DNA from: Elusimicrobiota bacterium
Lineage (GTDB): Bacteria; Elusimicrobiota; Elusimicrobia; UBA1565; UBA9628
Length of the DNA stretch: 13,196 bases
Assembly (NCBI GenBank): GCA_016194625.1
Contig: JACQBB010000048.1
Location: 1 to 13,196, forward strand
Reading direction: 5' to 3'
Shown: positions 7,081-13,196 of the stretch, piece by piece
Layout of the letters: the number at the start of each line of letters is the position of its first letter
How positions within the stretch are numbered: the first letter of the stretch is position 1
Program-made: the position numbers and the translations under genes
Notes under the pieces: generated by a model
What the model was told of the DNA's origin: nothing
What the model saw: only the letters and a program-made list of their open reading frames with translations
Database searches by the model: none

Positions 7081-7533
7081 ATGCCCTCCGCCAACCCCCA
7101 GCGCCTGCCCGTCGACGAGGCGACCGCCGAGGCGGTCTCCCGCGCGTTCAAGCTCGACGGCTTCTTCCCGGAGTTCACGGCCGAGCACTGCACGAAGCTG
7201 TTCCCGCGCAGCGGCGTCCAGCATTTCCGCGCCGGCGAGGCCCTGATCGAGCAGGGCGAGAGCGGCCGCGACCTGCTGCTGATCCTGGCGGGCACCGCGT
7301 CGGTCCGGGTCGGCGTGGACGCGATGTCGGCCGAGCTGAACCGCATCGCCGACGGCGCGGTGCTGGGCGAGATGGCCCTGCTCGCCGACGGCGTGCGCTC
7401 CGCCACCGTCAGCGCGGCGACCCCCGTGTTCGCGTTCCGCCTGGCCTTCGAGGACCTGGGCTACATCCTGCGCAACAACCCGGAGCTCGCCGAGCACCTG
7501 CGGGCGCTGGCGCGCGCGAGGTCCGCGCGATGA
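7081..7533 (+). CDS. Stand-alone cyclic-nucleotide-binding domain protein
   Basis: The protein has 150 residues, almost all one cNMP-binding (Crp-like) beta-roll. It reads FRAGEALIEQGESGRDLLLILAGTASV, then the phosphate-binding cassette VLGEMALLADGVRSATVSA with the conserved G-E pair and the arginine before S-A-T-V that contacts the cyclic phosphate. There is no DNA-binding helix-turn-helix and no kinase or channel domain, so it is a sensor subunit rather than a Crp regulator. It begins 1 nt after the pilT stop, without a clear ribosome-binding site, implying translational coupling to pilT. It overlaps the next gene by 4 nt (ATGA). A plausible role is tuning PilT or another pilus component to cAMP or a related nucleotide, but that is inference from position. 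The ligand cannot be read from sequence. Confidence 0.87.
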   Translation: MPSANPQRLPVDEATAEAVSRAFKLDGFFPEFTAEHCTKLFPRSGVQHFRAGEALIEQGESGRDLLLILAGTASVRVGVDAMSAELNRIADGAVLGEMALLADGVRSATVSAATPVFAFRLAFEDLGYILRNNPELAEHLRALARARSAR

Positions 7534-8429
7534 GCGGCGCCCTCGCGCTGGCTCTGCTCCTGGCCGCGGCCCCCGCGCGCGCGGGCAACGAGCCGGCCGA
7601 GTGCCCGAAAGGCACCCACCGCGTCGCCACGAACAACCCCTACGAGGCGTTCAAGTGCGTGACCTCCGACGAGGAGAAGAAGAAGGGCTTCGACTCCGTC
7701 GTCGGGCCGAAAGGGTTCTCGACGCGGCCGCGCTGTCCGTACGGCACCCGCCCCGTCGCCAACCCCGACAACGCGCTCCAGCCCTACCGCTGCGTGCGCG
7801 CGACCGCCGGCGACGACGAGCCCGAGCTGGCGCCGCTCCGCGGCGACGACGACGCGCCGCCGCCCGAGGAAGGCCAGGTCGAGGAGGACCCGATGACCCG
7901 CGGCTGCCCTCCGGGCAAGCGCAAGATCCGCACGACCGACCCCCTGCACCCGTTCCAATGCGTCGTGCAGGCGACGCGCGTGCGCACGCTCGAGGAGGGC
8001 TCGTTCACGCACTACACGATCCCGCGCGAGCTCTCGTTCGACTACGCGCGCATGTTCCGCGTGCAGGACGCCTGGAAGGAGGACGTCCCGACGCTGTACC
8101 TGAAGGTGGACGACGAGGCCGCCGGCAAGCCCGCGACGATCACGATCACCCGCTACGAGCAGAGCCAGCCGACCTTCCAGGAGATGGACGCGGCGATCGC
8201 GCGCGACGTCGAGTGGCAGGGCGCCAAGGACGGCGGGACGGTGCCCGTCGCCGGCGGCCGCGCCCGCGTCACCTACGTCCCCGGCGACACGCGCTCGGTC
8301 TACCTGCCGGTCTCGAAACAATCGTATTATTCGTTCGTGTACAGCGCCTCCGCGGACGATTACGAGAAGTACCTGACGGCGTTCAACCGCCTCCTCAAGA
8401 CCCTGCGCCTGGACCGGACCGCGCGGTGA
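7530..8429 (+). CDS. Exported protein with three Cys-pair repeats, unknown function
   Basis: The protein has 299 residues. A short signal peptide (residues 1-18, cleavage after ARA) is followed by three copies of a module of about 20 residues, roughly C-P-x-G-[TK]-[HR]-x-[VI] ... P-[FY]-x-C-V. The cysteine pairs are C25/C43, C69/C88 and C126/C144. Copies 2 and 3 are separated by an acidic, proline-rich linker (about 92-120). Each pair probably forms an intramodule disulfide in the periplasm or outside the cell. From about 155 to the end is a separate globular region with an alpha/beta pattern (FTHYTIPRELSFDYA ... YEKYLTAFNRLLKTLRL), reminiscent of PsbP/Mog1-like domains, though I cannot confirm this. 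The ATG overlaps the upstream stop as ATGA, with GAGG 8 nt upstream. I do not recognise the family. Its place in a pilT operon suggests an envelope role. Confidence 0.8.
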   Translation: MSGALALALLLAAAPARAGNEPAECPKGTHRVATNNPYEAFKCVTSDEEKKKGFDSVVGPKGFSTRPRCPYGTRPVANPDNALQPYRCVRATAGDDEPELAPLRGDDDAPPPEEGQVEEDPMTRGCPPGKRKIRTTDPLHPFQCVVQATRVRTLEEGSFTHYTIPRELSFDYARMFRVQDAWKEDVPTLYLKVDDEAAGKPATITITRYEQSQPTFQEMDAAIARDVEWQGAKDGGTVPVAGGRARVTYVPGDTRSVYLPVSKQSYYSFVYSASADDYEKYLTAFNRLLKTLRLDRTAR

Positions 8430-9196
8430 GCGGCCTGCGCGTCCGCGACGAGGGCGCCGTGCGCGTCCTCACCTTCGCGCGCGCGCCCGGCAACGCTCTC
8501 GACCTCGCGACCCTCGCCGACCTCCGGCGCGCCGCGCTCGACGCCGCCGGGGACGCGTCGGTGCGCGCCCTCCTCCTCGACTCCGTCGTCGACGGCTACT
8601 TCTCGAGCGGCCTGGACCTCGAGGAGCTGATGTCCCTGCCCGAGGCGCGGCGGCGCGAGCCGTTCGAGGCGCTGATCGCCGCCTACCGCGCCCTCCTGGC
8701 CTGCCCCAAGCCGACGGTCGCCGCCCTGTCCGGCTCGGCGATCCTGGGCGGCTGGATCGTGGCGATGGCCTGCGACTGGCGCCTGGCGGCGCCCGGCGCG
8801 AAGGTCGCGCTGTCCGAGATCCGCGCCGCTCTGTCGCCGACGACGGGGCTGATCCGCCGGCTGTCCGCCCTCGCCTCCGACCCGCGCGTCGTCAAGGAGA
8901 TGGTCCTGCGCGGCAAGTCGCTGGGCGCCGCGGACGCGGCCGCCGCCGCGCTCGTCGACGAGGTCGTCCCGGACGCGGAGTTGGCCGCCGCGGCGCTGAA
9001 GGCCGCGGGACGCCTGGCGAAGTCCCCCCCGCGCGCGTACGCCGAGATCAAGCGCGCTCTGAACGCCGAGGCCGCGGACGAGGCGCTGTGGGACCGCTCG
9101 CTGGCCGAGTTCGCCGCCGTGTTCGCGGGCGCCGAGGCCGCCGAGGGCGTGGCCGCGCTGCGCGCCAAGCGGCGCCCGCGCTGGGAGGCCGCGTGA
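8426..9196 (+). CDS. Enoyl-CoA hydratase/isomerase-family protein, probably isomerase-type
   Basis: The protein has 256 residues and starts at GTG 8426, overlapping the previous stop as GTGA. It is a crotonase-fold enzyme. The first oxyanion-hole segment is YFSSGLDLEEL (58-68) and the second is ALSGSAILGGW (100-110), followed by AMACDWRLA. Of the two glutamates used by hydratases (E144 and E164 in the rat enzyme), the first is replaced by I111 while the second is retained as E131 (ALSEIRAAL). Mitochondrial delta3,delta2-enoyl-CoA isomerase shows the same pattern (GGCLVALTCD, LNET) and also the FSxGLDL form. I therefore favour an isomerase that shifts the double bond of unsaturated acyl-CoAs to the 2-trans position over a hydratase. 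The next gene is a dienoyl-CoA-reductase-like SDR, which fits. The substrate is inferred. Confidence 0.85.
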   Translation: MSGLRVRDEGAVRVLTFARAPGNALDLATLADLRRAALDAAGDASVRALLLDSVVDGYFSSGLDLEELMSLPEARRREPFEALIAAYRALLACPKPTVAALSGSAILGGWIVAMACDWRLAAPGAKVALSEIRAALSPTTGLIRRLSALASDPRVVKEMVLRGKSLGAADAAAAALVDEVVPDAELAAAALKAAGRLAKSPPRAYAEIKRALNAEAADEALWDRSLAEFAAVFAGAEAAEGVAALRAKRRPRWEAA

Positions 9197-10032
9197 AGAC
9201 CTTCGCCCCCGACCTCCTCGCCGGACGCGTCGCCGTGGTCACCGGCGGCGGCACCGGCATCGGCCTGGTCGTCGCCCGCGAGCTCGCCGCGCACGGCGCC
9301 GACGTGGTGCTGGCGTCGCGCGACGGCGAGCGCCTGTCGGCCGCCGCGGAGTCGATCGCCAAGGCCACGCGCCGCCGCGCGCTCGCCGTGCCGACCGACG
9401 TCTCCGACCACGACTCGGTGAAGGCGCTGTTCGAGACCGTGGACGCCGAGTTCGGCCGCGTGGACGTCCTGGTCAACGGCGCCGCCGCCAATTTCGTCCG
9501 GCCGAGCGAGTCGCTGACCTCGGTGCGCTGGCGCAAGGTCATCGACATCGTGCTCAACGGCACCTTCCACTGCTCGCTCGAGGCCGGCCGCCGCATGCTC
9601 GACCGCCGCGAGGGCGCGATCGTGAACCTGATCGCCTCCTACGCGTGGACCGGCGCGCCCGGCTTCGCGCCGTCGGCGTCGGCGAAGGCCGGCGTGCTGG
9701 CCCTGACCCGCACGCTCGGCGTCGAGTGGGCGCCGCGCGGCGTGCGCGTCAACGCGGTGTGCCCGGGCCTCATCGACACTCCCCAATCGCGCGAGCGCCT
9801 GTGGCCCGAGGAGTGGATGCGCGAGGCCCTGCTCGAGGGCGTGCCGTCGCGGAAGTTCGGCACCGAGCTCGACGTGGCCTCGGCGGTGCTCTACCTCGTC
9901 GCGCCCGAGACCGGCTACGTCTCCGGCGAGGTCCTCACGGTGGACGGCGGCTCGTCCGTCGGCGGCGTCGGCTACCTGCGCTTCGTCGAGAAGGCCGGCA
10001 AGGTCCGCCGGGTCCGGCCGCCGGAGAAATAG
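9193..10032 (+). CDS. SDR oxidoreductase of the 2,4-dienoyl-CoA reductase type
   Basis: The protein has 279 residues and starts at GTG 9193, with GGGAGG 4 nt upstream and a GTGA overlap with the isomerase-like gene. Classical SDR features are present: nucleotide-binding TGGGTGIG (17-24), the acidic DVSD near 69-72, NGAAANFVRP (95-104) in place of NAG, and VRVNAVCPG near 184-192. The catalytic Y-x3-K is altered: S149 is present, but the tyrosine position is S161 before K165 (SASAK). Loss of that tyrosine together with the N-x-AA-x-NF motif and the SYAW/PG segment is typical of peroxisomal-type and Bacillus YkuF-like 2,4-dienoyl-CoA reductases, which use NADPH. Arginines in the nucleotide-binding region (SRDGER, 42-47) are compatible with NADPH. 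It would act with the preceding isomerase on unsaturated fatty acyl-CoAs. A different acyl substrate remains possible. Confidence 0.88.
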   Translation: MKTFAPDLLAGRVAVVTGGGTGIGLVVARELAAHGADVVLASRDGERLSAAAESIAKATRRRALAVPTDVSDHDSVKALFETVDAEFGRVDVLVNGAAANFVRPSESLTSVRWRKVIDIVLNGTFHCSLEAGRRMLDRREGAIVNLIASYAWTGAPGFAPSASAKAGVLALTRTLGVEWAPRGVRVNAVCPGLIDTPQSRERLWPEEWMREALLEGVPSRKFGTELDVASAVLYLVAPETGYVSGEVLTVDGGSSVGGVGYLRFVEKAGKVRRVRPPEK

Positions 10033-10033
10033 A

Positions 10034-10072
10034 GAGGGCCCCCCTTCCGGGGAGCCCTCGTTCCGGGAACGA
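10034..10072. terminator. Double hairpin between convergent genes, probable bidirectional terminator
   Basis: The first hairpin (10034-10059) pairs GAGGGC with GCCCTC, then CCCC with GGGG after one mismatch, around a TTCC loop. A second short palindrome (10058-10072) pairs TCGTTC with GAACGA. It lies between the SDR stop and the YtxH-like stop on the opposite strand. The minus side is followed by TCTATTTCT, a better U-rich tail than the plus side, so leftward termination of the YtxH-like gene is the stronger case. Confidence 0.55.
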
Positions 10073-10080
10073 CGGTCCGC

Positions 10081-10365
10081 TCAGCCGTGGACGGCGTCGT
10101 GCTCGTGGTGCTTCGCGTTGGTCTCGCGGTACGCGTCCTTCGCGGCCTTGGCGGCGGCGACGAGCGCGTCCTTCTTGACGGCCGATTCGTCCTTCACCTT
10201 GTGCAGGAGCTCGGCGCCCTTCTCCTTGCGCTCCTTCAGCCAGTCGCCCAACTGCTCGCGGGTCTCGGAACCCGCGCGCGGCGCGAACAGCACGCCCAGC
10301 ACCGCGCCCACCGCGGTCCCGGCGAGGAAATAGAAGAGTCCGTTGCCCCGATCTTCGTTGGCCAT
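10081..10365 (-). CDS. YtxH-like small membrane-anchored protein
   Basis: The protein has 94 residues. A glycine/alanine-rich membrane segment at about 9-28 (LFYFLAGTAVGAVLGVLFAP) carries the YtxH-type GxxxG-x-LFAP-x-SG(S) pattern. It runs into a charged, helical tail rich in K/E/A that ends in a His-rich stretch (KHHEHDAVHG). YtxH-domain proteins are small, often stress-associated envelope proteins without known enzymatic activity. The ATG at 10365 is preceded by GGAGG at a 7-nt spacing. A strong promoter lies just upstream, so it is a separate unit from the coiled-coil gene. The stop is 49 nt from the convergent SDR stop. The precise role is unknown. Confidence 0.85.
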   Translation of the reverse strand: MANEDRGNGLFYFLAGTAVGAVLGVLFAPRAGSETREQLGDWLKERKEKGAELLHKVKDESAVKKDALVAAAKAAKDAYRETNAKHHEHDAVHG

Positions 10366-10397
10366 GATGCGTCCTCCGTGCGGCGTTGTCTCGGCGG

Positions 10398-10459
10398 CCC
10401 AGGCTCGGCCTGGGTCCATGGACCTATCATGGCACGCGGAGCGCGCCCTGTCAAGGGCG
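10398..10459 (-). promoter_or_regulatory. Promoter with palindromic elements upstream of the YtxH-like gene
   Basis: On the minus strand a perfect TTGACA (10454-10449), a 17-nt spacer and CATGAT (10431-10426) form the promoter. The -35 lies inside an inverted repeat (CGCCCT/AGGGCG, 10444-10459). The expected start (about 10419) falls in a perfect 12-bp palindrome GGTCCATGGACC (10413-10424). The leader then has a 7-bp stem CCCAGGC/GCCTGGG (10398-10414) before the ribosome-binding site. These suggest repressor control, but in GC-rich DNA short palindromes are common. Confidence 0.6.
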
Positions 10460-10475
10460 GCGCGGGCGTCCGGCC

Positions 10476-12804
10476 TCAGGCGGCGCCGGAGTCGCGGCGC
10501 CGCTCGGCCAGGCGCACGGCCTCGGCCTCGAGGCGGCGCTCGCGGTCGTCCAGCGCGGCCGCGCGCAGCGCGGCGGCCTCGTCGAGCGCGCGGCGGCGGG
10601 CGGACAGCGCCCGCTCCAGCTCCTTGGCGCGCTCGGCCAGGGCGGACGACGAGCGGGCCTCGGATTCCTCGATCGCCTTCGCGAGCTCGGCGGCGGCGCC
10701 CAGGCGGGCCTCCTCGACGGCGCGGGCGCGGTCGGCCTCGCGCAGCCGGTCGCGCTCGGCCAGCCCGGCGCGCAGGGAGGAGGCCTCGGCCTGCAGGGAC
10801 GCGAGCTGCTCCGACAGCGCCCGGCGGTCGTCCTCCGACGCCGCGAAGCGCGTCTCCAGGTCCTTCACGCGGGCGGCGGAGACGAGGGCGGCGCGCTCGG
10901 CGTCGGCGTGGACGGCGTGCAGGCGCTCGACCAGGCGGCCGTTCTCCTCCTGCAGCTTCGCGCGCTCGCGGGCCAGCTCCTCGAAGGCGCGCTCGCGCGC
11001 CAGCTTCAGCGCCTCTTCGTGATGAGCGCGCGTCTCGGCCAGGCGCGCCTCGTGCGCGGCCTGGCGGGCGCTCAGGTCGCGGGCGTGCGCCTCGCGCAGC
11101 TCGGCCAGCCCGCGCTCGGACTCGGCGCGCAGGACCTGCTCGCGGCGCAGCGACTCGGCCTCCTGGCGGCGGCGCAGGACGTCGGCGGCGTCGCGCGAGG
11201 CCGACGCCTCGGCGGCGAAGGTGCGGCGCTGGTCCTCGAAGGCGACGTCGTACTTGCGCACGAGCTCGCCCTCGCGGGCGGCCCAGCGCGCGTCGAGGTC
11301 CTTCTCGCGCGCGCTGGCGCTGCTCGAGCTCGGCGGCCATCGACGCGCGCTCGGAAGCGACCGTCCGGCGCTGCTCGTCGAGCAGCTCGACGCGGCGCTT
11401 CTCGTGCTCCTCGACCAGCGCGGCCTGGCGGGCCAGGAAGTCGGCGGTGCGGCGCTCCTCGCGGGCGCGGGCGTCCTCCTCCAGCGCGCGGCGCCGGTCG
11501 GCGAGCTCCGCGAGCTTCTCGGCGTGGAGCTTCTCGAGCTCCGTCGTCTTGAGCGAGACGAACTCGTCCTGCGCGCGCACGCGCTCGCCGTCCTTGCGCG
11601 CCGCGTCCTCCAGCAGGCGCGCGGCCTTGTGCTTGTGCTCGCGCTCGAGCTCGGCGCGCCGCTCGTCGAGCTGGCGCAGGCGCTCGGCGTGCTCCGCCTC
11701 GAGCGCGCGGCCGCGCGCGGCCCAGTCGTCGCGCAGCTGGGCGCGCTCGGCGTCGAGCTCGGCGTGGACGCGGGCGACGAGGCGCTTCTCCTTGTCGGCC
11801 CAGCCCTCGACGAGGCGGCGCTCGTCGTCGGCGTAGCGCGCCTCGGCCTCGGAGCAGCGCTTCGTGAAGTCGGAGTCCAGCTCGTTCTTGCGGCGCTCCA
11901 GGATCGCCTCGACCTCGGCCGCGCGGTCGGCGAGCTGGCGGGCGCGCTCGGCGAACTGCTTCTGCACGGCGTCGTCGAGCTGGGCGCGCGACTCCTTGGC
12001 CTTCGTCCACAGCCCCTGCTCGAGCTCCGACCACTGCGACTGCAGCTCGGCCTCGCGCTTCTGGTAGCGCTCGACGAGGTCCTTCTCCTTGAGCGCGAAG
12101 GCCTTCGCGAGCGCCTCCTCGCGGGACTTGACCCGGACGTCCTGGTCGCGGGCCAGCTGCTCGAGGGCCTTGCGCGTCTCGTCGGCCTGGCGCTTGAGCG
12201 ACGCGATCTCGGCCTCGCGGTCGGCCAGCTCCAGCTCGCGCGAGCGCACCGACGCGGCGATCTCGCGGTCGCGCGCCTGGCGCAGAGACTCGACCATGTC
12301 GAGCTCGTGGCGGGCGCGGTCGAGCGACTCCTCCTTCTCGCGCCGCAGCGCCGCGATCTCCATGTCGCGCTTCTGGAGGTCGGCGCTCAACTGCGCCCAG
12401 GCGGCCTCCTTCTCGGCCTGCCCCTTGCCCATCGCTCCCAGGTCGGCGCGCAGGGCGGCGATGACCTCCTCGGTCCGCCGCCGGTCGTCCTCCAGGCGCG
12501 CGCGCTCCTCGGCGCGGACCTCCAGGCGGGCCTCGGACTTCCAGGCCTCCATCTGCCGGTCGCGCTCGGCGCGCTCCTTCGCCCACGCGTCCGCCTGCGC
12601 CTGCCAGTCGGCCAGGCGCTCGTCGAGCGCGGCCAGGCGCGTCTCCAGGTGCTTGCGTTTGGCGGCCTCGTCCTGGACCTGGCCCTTCAGTCCGGCGTTG
12701 GCGTCCTGCAGGTCGCGGATGGTGGCGAGCGCCCCGCGGATGGCGAGCCGCGCGGCGTCGAGATTGTTGATCTCGCGGAGGGCCTGTTCGTCCCACTGCT
12801 CCAT
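10476..12804 (-). CDS. Large coiled-coil protein, reading frame broken once
   Basis: Reading from ATG 12804 gives about 499 residues of uninterrupted charged heptads (A/E/R/L/K/D-rich), with no signal peptide, membrane segment or nucleotide-binding motif. Tryptophans recur at sites such as 67, 74, 88, 136, 258, 266, 335 and 361. Near 11306-11314 the frame is lost. The same type of heptad sequence resumes in the next frame (EKDLDARWAAREGELV...) and runs about 277 residues to the TGA at 10478-10476, so the intact protein would have about 775 residues. Adding two bases or removing one at the CG run restores it. This may be a sequencing or assembly error, a recent mutation, or phase variation. 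No ribosome-binding site precedes the ATG, but TATATT lies 7 nt upstream. The role is unknown; a cytosolic filament or scaffold is the natural guess. It could be annotated as two genes or a pseudogene. Confidence 0.75.
11304..11316 (-). other. Frameshift site in the coiled-coil gene (CG dinucleotide run)
   Basis: The plus strand holds CGCGCGCGC at 11306-11314. Upstream codons on the minus strand read CAG CGC GCG CGA, while the downstream coiled-coil frame needs ... CGC GAG AAG GAC. One more CG unit, or one base fewer, joins the two frames smoothly (QRARE-KDLD). Confidence 0.75.
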
Positions 12805-12811
12805 GCGGGGG

Positions 12812-12817
12812 AATATA
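12812..12817 (-). promoter_or_regulatory. Candidate -10 element directly before the coiled-coil start
   Basis: TATATT on the minus strand is followed by exactly 7 nt (all C or G) and then ATG 12804. No Shine-Dalgarno exists in between. The -35 region is unconvincing. The arrangement predicts a leaderless transcript. Confidence 0.4.
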
Positions 12818-12853
12818 TAGGAAGCGTATTACGGGAATATGTCCCGCGGTCCC

Positions 12854-12882
12854 TGGACGAGCGCGAGGCGATGAGCTACAAT
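12854..12882 (+). promoter_or_regulatory. Promoter of the divergent CxxCH gene
   Basis: TGGACG (12854-12859), a 17-nt spacer and TACAAT (12877-12882) form the promoter. The ATG at 12890 follows after 7 nt, so the expected transcription start coincides with the start codon. No ribosome-binding site is present. Confidence 0.5.
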
Positions 12883-12889
12883 GGTTGAA

Positions 12890-13196
12890 ATGACCTCCGA
12901 GACCAAGAACCCTCAGAAGCTGGAAGTGACGGCCGTCGCCGACGGCGTGGTGAAAGTGAAGGTGCCGCAGGGCAAGGGCTTCTTCAAGATCGCCGTCGAG
13001 AAGCGCCACGGCGAGGCGAACTCCCTCTATCTCGAGGCCAACGGCGCGCGCAAGCTCGAGGTCGGCAACGACTGCGACACCTGCCACTTCTGGTTCAAGA
13101 TGCTGCAGGAGCCGCGCCTGCCCACCACGCGGAAGATCGCCAACCTCCCCAAGACCATCCAGCTCCCCCGCCCCGTGGACGAGTCCCTCGTGCAGG
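12890..13196 (+). CDS. Protein of unknown function with a CxxCH motif, 3' end outside window
   Basis: The first 102 residues are visible, from ATG 12890. An in-frame ATG at 12881 would add MVE but overlaps the -10 hexamer. There is no signal peptide. The N-terminal part alternates short strands (KLEVTAVADGVVKVKVP, FFKIAVEK, SLYLEANGARKLEVG), followed by NDCDTCHFWFKMLQEP and a basic, proline-containing stretch (LPTTRKIANLPKTIQLPRP). The CDTCH sequence formally fits a c-type haem site, but without an export signal a metal-binding or redox cysteine pair is more likely. The gene is divergent from the coiled-coil gene, with 85 bp between the two starts. I do not recognise the family, and the strand pattern with consistent G/C third positions makes it a convincing gene. 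Confidence 0.7.
   Translation, partial: MTSETKNPQKLEVTAVADGVVKVKVPQGKGFFKIAVEKRHGEANSLYLEANGARKLEVGNDCDTCHFWFKMLQEPRLPTTRKIANLPKTIQLPRPVDESLVQ

Noticed and set aside
8426..9196. Plain enoyl-CoA hydratase
   Set aside because: The first catalytic glutamate of hydratases is replaced by isoleucine, while the isomerase-type pattern is retained.
10081..12804. A single 907-codon protein joining the coiled coil to the YtxH-like domain
   Set aside because: After the CG-run frameshift the first frame turns into R/P/G/A-rich shadow sequence until it happens to meet the YtxH frame. The YtxH gene has its own GGAGG site and a strong promoter, and the coiled coil resumes in another frame.
12890..13196. 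c-type cytochrome call from CDTCH
   Set aside because: No export signal or membrane anchor precedes it, and only one motif is visible in about 100 residues.
1..13196. CRISPR array, insertion sequence, integrase, attachment site or prophage remnant
   Set aside because: I saw no regularly spaced repeats, transposase or integrase motifs, or terminal inverted repeats. The tRNA-Asn 3' end is not visibly duplicated elsewhere in the window.

Overview
The window is very GC-rich DNA that is almost entirely coding, with 4-nt gene overlaps and strong G/C third-position bias. The gene content suggests a Gram-negative, type IV-piliated bacterium. A PorV/PorQ-like outer-membrane protein lies next to a secreted fibronectin-like protein with a C-terminal FlgD-Ig/sorting-tail domain, and there is a PilT ATPase. 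This mix is common in Elusimicrobiota and some Bacteroidota/FCB-related lineages. I lean to Elusimicrobiota, as inference only. I see no mobile element, CRISPR array, integrase or phage gene.

Minus-strand block (1-5893, read right to left). A tRNA-Asn(GTT) with a near-consensus promoter and a hairpin terminator comes first. It is followed by a TMEM175-type channel protein, a secreted three-FN3-like/FlgD-tail protein, a PorV/PorQ-like barrel (ATGA-coupled to the previous gene), alanine dehydrogenase (ald), and an exported protein of unknown function that begins at a TTG inside the end of ald and runs off the left edge.

Plus-strand operon (6021-10032). The order is pilT, a stand-alone cyclic-nucleotide-binding domain protein, an exported protein with three Cys-pair repeats, an enoyl-CoA isomerase-like crotonase, and a 2,4-dienoyl-CoA-reductase-like SDR. 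Successive genes are 1 nt apart or overlap by 4 nt (ATGA, GTGA, GTGA), so they are almost certainly one transcript. The last two look like auxiliary enzymes for unsaturated acyl-CoA oxidation, an unexpected partner for pilus retraction. The operon ends at a double hairpin facing a convergent gene.

Right part (10081-13196). On the minus strand are a small YtxH-like membrane protein with its own promoter (perfect TTGACA) and a large all-coiled-coil protein whose reading frame is broken once at a CG dinucleotide run. Divergent from it, a cytosolic protein of unknown function with a CxxCH motif runs off the right edge.

The observations I rate highest are: -10-like hexamers placed 7-9 nt before start codons that lack a Shine-Dalgarno (candidate leaderless genes); the Cys-pair repeat protein in the pilT operon; the isomerase/reductase pair sitting in that operon; a terminator hairpin abutting the ribosome-binding site of the TMEM175 gene; and the coiled-coil frameshift. 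Nothing here proves a new system.
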